This document shows positions 7,249-9,773 of a stretch of DNA of 9,773 nt, piece after piece. How positions within the stretch are numbered: the stretch's first letter is position 1; each line of letters opens with the position of its first letter. Below the pieces are notes generated by a model. It was not told where the DNA came from, did not search any database, and saw nothing but the letters and a program-made list of their open reading frames with translations. A program made the translations under genes and the position numbers. The DNA comes from Bryobacteraceae bacterium (lineage in GTDB: Bacteria > Acidobacteriota > Terriglobia > Bryobacterales > Bryobacteraceae): positions 1-9,773 of the forward strand of contig JANXXV010000475.1 of NCBI GenBank assembly GCA_025350445.1, given 5' to 3'.

Positions 7249-7444
7249 GACGGGCCTTCCGCGGATAGCAGGCCAAATCACGTCCCCGCGGGGTGAAGCT
7301 CCAGTTCTAATCAATGGCCGGGCGCTTTCGAACTGCATCCGGAACGTGGTACACGCTTTGACTCCGCGGAGTAGAATGGCTTTCACCGGTGGTGAGACGA
7401 TAAACCGATGTTGATGGTCTGGCTTACGCTGAGTTGGGAGATAA
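7249..7444. other. Non-coding stretch with two perfect GC-rich palindromes
   Basis: No credible gene is seen in these 196 bases after the operon. CCCCGCGGGG (7284-7293) and ACTCCGCGGAGT (7361-7372) are perfect 10- and 12-base palindromes sharing the core CCGCGG, which also occurs at 7259-7264. They have no loop and no following T run, so they do not look like intrinsic terminators. An ATG at 7408 opens a reading frame starting MLMVWLTLSW, which could be the signal peptide of the gene whose remains follow at 7445 in the next frame; this is a weak inference. Confidence 0.4.
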
Positions 7445-7843
7445 GCGCGCGAGTATCTGCTGCCTGCCGATCCGTCCGATGGACCGGCACGGCTGCGCCT
7501 GGCTGTTTTGGAAACGAATCCTGTTCGCGCCGCCGCGCTGTACGAGTCGGTATTGAAGGAAAAGCCCGTTGAGACATCGGCGCTGGTGAACCTGGGCGCC
7601 ATCTGCACCGATATATTATTCACCAACGGCGCCGTCATTCCCAGCCTGAAGAAGACCAACCCGGAATATTAATACCGCCTCTTTCGCAACAATTGCGACA
7701 TGACCTTCACGGACGGCACCAAGGAGGCAGGGCTGGAAAGCGAGGGCTACTCCATGGCTGTCGCCATCGGGGACTTCGACAACGACGGGTTCAGTGACTT
7801 CTTCCTCCTGTCCGCCGTCCGTAACCATCTGTTTCAGAACTTC
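7445..7843 (+). pseudogene. Remnant of a TPR plus FG-GAP/VCBS (ASPIC/UnbV-type) repeat protein
   Basis: Reading one frame from 7445 gives a protein-like stretch of two unlike parts. The first contains a TPR-like helix pair (AALYESVLKEKPVETSALVNLGA, about 7529-7597). The second reads DILFTNGAVIPSLKKTNPEY, then an in-frame TAA (7670-7672), then YRLFRNNCDMTFTDGTKEAGL and MAVAIGDFDNDGFSDFFLL, ending in RNHLFQN at about 7840. The second part is typical of FG-GAP/VCBS proteins of the ASPIC/UnbV type, with the calcium-binding-like DFDNDG at 7778-7795. In intact relatives a DxDNDG repeat precedes the DIFFTNG segment; here TPR text runs straight into it, so an internal deletion near 7600 is likely. 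The 3' end, including any UnbV domain, is missing. The gene has no start in this frame, a stop in the middle and no end, so it is dead. Intact relatives are large exported or surface proteins. Confidence 0.7.
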
Positions 7844-7879
7844 AAGATTGTTGCCCTGGTGAAGAGTATATGTTGCCAT
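7832..7879 (-). pseudogene. Possible 5' fragment of a DNA methyltransferase gene
   Basis: On the - strand an ATG at 7879 opens MATYTLHQGNNLEVLK, which closely resembles the N-terminus of site-specific DNA methyltransferases (pattern TLHQGDCLEVL, normally followed within about 20 residues by the DPPY motif). After this point the frame has no methyltransferase features and runs antisense through the FG-GAP remnant, so only about 16 codons survive. The two fragments meet, or overlap, at 7832-7843. A hairpin sits just upstream at 7880-7900 and no ribosome site is visible. Because the match is so short, it could be chance. Confidence 0.35.
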
Positions 7880-7900
7880 CGGCAGTAGGTAGCACTGCCG
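7880..7900. repeat. Short inverted repeat (hairpin), 7-base arms
   Basis: CGGCAGT (7880-7886) and ACTGCCG (7894-7900) are perfect complements around a 7-base loop. No T run follows on either strand, so this is not a standard intrinsic terminator. It lies at the boundary between the gene remnants and the intact 122-codon ORF and may mark the edge of an inserted segment. Confidence 0.45.
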
Positions 7901-7921
7901 GAAACCGACTCCTACTCATTT

Positions 7922-8290
7922 TTAGTGAATTGGCTTGAGGGCAGCGATGGCGTCTTCCGTGTACTCAATATCGCCGTCCCAATACTTTACAATCACATCA
8001 TGGTTTAGAGCGACCCATTTTTGGAGAAGAGTCAAATCCTGTGCGCTCATTTTGCCGCTAACTACATGAACATCGGGCCTAATCGCCACCGATACCAATT
8101 CAGAACTATGGACTTTCGGTCCCTTAGAAACCTTCACACGAACATCATGCGGAGCACCCGCCTTTGGTGATATCCATACAACGAACGGCAAGCCTGTACG
8201 TTTGGGTGAGATGTTCGCCATTTCAAAAAGGCCATCGCCTGGTAGTTCTACTACGAGTTCCTTGAATGTCTTCATCCTGCTATTGATCAT
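7922..8290 (-). CDS. Hypothetical protein, 122 aa, weakly DUF4160-like
   Basis: An intact small ORF among broken genes. The product is soluble, with no signal peptide or membrane segment. An N-terminal part reads VELPGDGLFEMANISPKRTGLPF, a central strand DVRVKVSKG is followed by SVAIRPDVHVVSGKM, and a C-terminal helix reads LTLLQKWVALNHDVIVKYWDG, ending in ALKPI. The order of a short charged strand, a V-x-x-G-turn and a W-x-x-L-N/H-x-x-x-x-x-x-W helix recalls DUF4160 proteins, which often sit next to DUF2442 genes in toxin-antitoxin-like pairs, but no partner is seen and the resemblance is distant. ATG 8290 has GGTGA 4 bases upstream; an in-frame ATG at 8275 (MKTFKEL) is a fair alternative. 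The DNA is clearly AT-richer than its neighbours, suggesting transfer. It begins 24 bases after the stop of a broken IS1595 transposase on the same strand, so it may be that element's passenger gene. Confidence 0.65.
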   Translation of the reverse strand: MINSRMKTFKELVVELPGDGLFEMANISPKRTGLPFVVWISPKAGAPHDVRVKVSKGPKVHSSELVSVAIRPDVHVVSGKMSAQDLTLLQKWVALNHDVIVKYWDGDIEYTEDAIAALKPIH

Positions 8291-8640
8291 ATTTCACCGA
8301 CAGGTATGTGTGGTCTAGCCTGTTGCTTCGTTGTACGTCAGTCTCCGTCCGGTAACGGTTCGCAACAACAATCGGAACGGCGGCGCATCGGTCACATCCC
8401 GGTTGTTAAAACGAAAAATCCGTTCGTCCAGATACCGGAACAAGTGGAAGGGCATCGCAAAAATGTACGTGCCGTAGATAGTGCGCTTCAGGTGGCTCCA
8501 GAAGCTCTCAATGCCGTTTGTGTGGACATGCCCTTCACGTATTCTACAGCGTGGTCAACGATCTGGTGAACCTATTCGGCGTCCAGACCTTCGTCCGGCT
8601 TCACGGCATCTTTCACAACGAGAAAGCCGCCACCGTGCCC
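8291..8640 (-). mobile_element. Truncated IS1595-family insertion sequence remnant
   Basis: This segment holds the 3' part of an IS1595-family transposase gene and about 24 bases beyond its stop. The other end of the element is lost: the transposase text stops abruptly at about 8640, beside the stop codon of the neighbouring 99-codon gene. Terminal inverted repeats therefore cannot be paired within the window. ATTTCACCGACAGG at 8291-8304 may be part of an element end, but if the 122-codon ORF is a passenger the end lies nearer 7900. Confidence 0.65.
8315..8634 (-). pseudogene. IS1595-family (ISXO2-like DDE) transposase, broken
   Basis: Read on the - strand, the surviving C-terminal part gives GGFLVVKDAVKPDEGLDAE, a TAG stop at 8572-8574, then VHQIVDHAVEYVKG. 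After a one-base shift near 8531-8533 it continues HVHTNGIESFWSHLKRTIYG, FHLFRYLDERIFRFNNR and TVTGRRLTYNEATG, with the stop at 8315-8317. The HxNGIExFW segment holds the Asn and Glu typical of the IS1595 DDE(N) active site, and YLDExxFRxNNR is a strong family marker. The N-terminal zinc-binding part and the two catalytic Asp residues are missing. The premature stop replaces what is normally a Tyr codon. With truncation, a stop and a frameshift, the gene cannot make an active enzyme. Confidence 0.85.
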
Positions 8641-8641
8641 C

Positions 8642-8941
8642 CTACCCGCCCCCCAGCGCCCGCGCAATCGCCCGCTCCAACTCATCCTTCCCCAACCCCG
8701 TACTAATAAATAACTCCTGCCGCGCCCCCTGGCTCAACGCAATCGCCTTCCACCCATTCTGCGTCTGCACCGTCACCCGCATCTTAATCTCGCCCTTTGC
8801 ATCGCGCACCGGCCGGATCACCCCGGGAATCACCGACCGGATCTCCGGATTCGCCGCCAGCAGCCGCTTCAACAAATCCCGCACGCCGTCAATAATGCTG
8901 TGCTCAATCTTCAGCTTGCCCTGCGCCGTCCGCAGTTTCAC
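8642..8941 (-). CDS. Small hypothetical protein resembling DUF2103
   Basis: A 99-residue soluble protein with GTG start. The sequence reads KLKIEHSIIDGVRDLLKRLL (9-28), IRSVIPGVIRPVRDAKGEIK (34-53), then MRVTVQTQNGWKAIALSQGARQELFIST, ending in a helix and ALGGG. The arrangement of E-H-S, a helix, the S-V-I-P-G-x-I-x-P-x-R motif and a strand pair T-x-x-G-W-K/Q-E-x-F matches what I recall of DUF2103, a family of unknown function sometimes labelled metal-binding; this was not checked by a search. The GTG start overlaps the TamB stop (GTGA), which implies coupled translation. High lysine/arginine content and a phosphate-binding-like basic loop (RPVRDAKG) could suit nucleic acid binding, which is speculative. 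It is intact, but its stop lies only a few bases from the broken IS. Confidence 0.75.
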   Translation of the reverse strand: MKLRTAQGKLKIEHSIIDGVRDLLKRLLAANPEIRSVIPGVIRPVRDAKGEIKMRVTVQTQNGWKAIALSQGARQELFISTGLGKDELERAIARALGGG

Positions 8942-9773
8942 TTGAAGCGCTTCTTATACAGGAAATCGATGCCGAAAACGCCGTTTTCCTCGCGCAGCGC
9001 TACGGCCGACCAGTTCCGGTTGATATCCCACTCGATCTTCACCAACTGCTGGTTCGCCTGCGCCAGGTTCGTCACATACGTCAGCGTAATGTCTTTCGAA
9101 ATCTGCTGCTCCAGCGTCAACCGCGCCTGTGGCACCGCGTTCACACCCGTCAACAGCGGATCGATCTTCAGCCGGCTCACTCCGAAAAACCGCTGCAGCC
9201 TCCCCGAGATCGGCGCGGCAATCGCCTGCCCCAGCAGCGAATTCGTCGACGAAGACAACGCACTCTGCTGGCTCACCGTCTGGCTGCTCGCCAACGACGA
9301 ATTCGTTCCCGGCGCGCGCCCCACCGCCAGCAGCGCGATAATCTCATTCGATTGCAGCGGCGGGTCCGACCGGTACGACAGATTCAACTTGTTAATCGGC
9401 CCAGAGAAGTTGATGTTCACAATCACCCCTCTCACCTGCGTCTCCAGGTCCATGTCCAGCACCGGCTCGATCTTCGTTGTGTTGTAAAACGCGATGTTTC
9501 CGCGGTTGATGGTGTATTTGTTGCCGAAAAACTGTACATCGCCCTGGTTCACGTTGATTTGGCCCGACAGCACCGGCCGCACCGCAATCCCTCGAATCCG
9601 CAGGTCCGCCTCCGCCTGCAAATCGCTGGTCACCGACGTCATGAATTGCAGATTCGGCACCGTCTCCACATGAATATCCAATTGCAATCCACGCAAGAAC
9701 TGGTTCGGCGTAGTCGGGGTGGAGATCGGAACCGACGACGCCAGCAGCAGACTTCCCAAATCCGCCTTCGGAT
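8938..9773 (-). CDS. TamB/YtfN family protein, C-terminal domain (5' end outside window)
   Basis: This is the C-terminal part, about 277 residues, of a TamB-like protein. The family forms long beta-taco bridges between inner and outer membranes and serves in outer-membrane protein assembly and phospholipid transport. The frame is open to the window edge (upstream codons read PKADL), so the TTG at 9759 is internal. Counting from it, the DUF490 signature is plain: GQINVNQGDVQFFGNKYTI (66-84), NRGNIAFYN (85-93), PVLDMDLETQVRGVIVNINFSGPI (99-122) and LSYRSDPPLQSNEIIALLAVGR (127-148). A Ser/Thr/Gln-rich linker (152-174) follows, then beta-strands up to GIDFLYKKRFK. The presence of TamB implies a diderm cell envelope. 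The stop overlaps the start of the DUF2103-like gene. In many bacteria TamB sits beside TamA/BamA; that neighbour would be outside the window. Confidence 0.9.
   Translation of the reverse strand, partial: PKADLGSLLLASSVPISTPTTPNQFLRGLQLDIHVETVPNLQFMTSVTSDLQAEADLRIRGIAVRPVLSGQINVNQGDVQFFGNKYTINRGNIAFYNTTKIEPVLDMDLETQVRGVIVNINFSGPINKLNLSYRSDPPLQSNEIIALLAVGRAPGTNSSLASSQTVSQQSALSSSTNSLLGQAIAAPISGRLQRFFGVSRLKIDPLLTGVNAVPQARLTLEQQISKDITLTYVTNLAQANQQLVKIEWDINRNWSAVALREENGVFGIDFLYKKRFK

Noticed and set aside
7616..7879. Whole - strand 87-codon frame as a methyltransferase gene
   Set aside because: Only its first 16 codons resemble a methyltransferase; the rest is the reverse of the FG-GAP remnant and lacks the DPPY motif.
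7880..7900. Hairpin as an intrinsic terminator
   Set aside because: No run of T follows on either strand, and the stem is only 7 pairs.
8900..9487. + strand open frame (195 codons) opposite the TamB gene
   Set aside because: Antisense to a clear TamB C-terminal domain; Ser/Cys-rich product with no known features.

Overview
The window looks like a chromosomal segment of an acidobacterium of the Solibacter/Bryobacter type. This is inferred from the gene families: DUF1501 and DUF1549/DUF1553 exported proteins, a CocE-like exported hydrolase, a TPR/FG-GAP (ASPIC/UnbV-type) remnant and a TamB homologue that implies an outer membrane. The DNA is mostly GC-rich. Planctomycetes share the DUF1501/DUF1549 families, so the phylum call is not certain.

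Left part (1-1530): the 3' end of a DUF1501 gene on the + strand converges, with only 8 bases between, on a GntR/FadR-type regulator on the - strand. The regulator is divergent from a long + strand operon. The 227-base control region between them has a TTGACA-N17-TACGTT promoter candidate and, just downstream, TGGT-ACA-ACCA, a perfect interrupted palindrome of the kind bound by FadR-subfamily regulators.

Central operon (1531-7248): four genes on the + strand with junctions of +6, -4 and +7 bases: a classical SDR oxidoreductase (cytosolic), a signal-peptide-bearing CocE/X-Pro-dipeptidyl-peptidase-like alpha/beta hydrolase, a Sec-exported DUF1549/DUF1553 protein with one CxxCH motif, and a Tat-exported DUF1501 protein. 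The simplest reading is a regulated catabolic cassette: a substrate is hydrolysed outside the cytoplasm with the help of the DUF proteins, and a product is oxidised or reduced inside. The substrate cannot be read from the sequence.

Right-middle part (7249-8640): a graveyard of broken genes. It holds a TPR/FG-GAP gene remnant with an in-frame stop and an apparent internal deletion, joined to what looks like the first 16 codons of a DNA methyltransferase in the opposite direction. Next come an intact, AT-richer 122-codon ORF that weakly resembles DUF4160 proteins, and a 5'-truncated, frameshifted IS1595-family transposase. The intact ORF starts 24 bases past the transposase stop on the same strand, so it may be a passenger gene.

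Right end (8642-9773): on the - strand, the C-terminal part of a TamB homologue runs off the window edge. Its stop overlaps, as GTGA, the start of a 99-codon gene resembling DUF2103. The IS remnant abuts the end of this small gene. No RNA genes, CRISPR arrays or convincing intrinsic terminators were seen.
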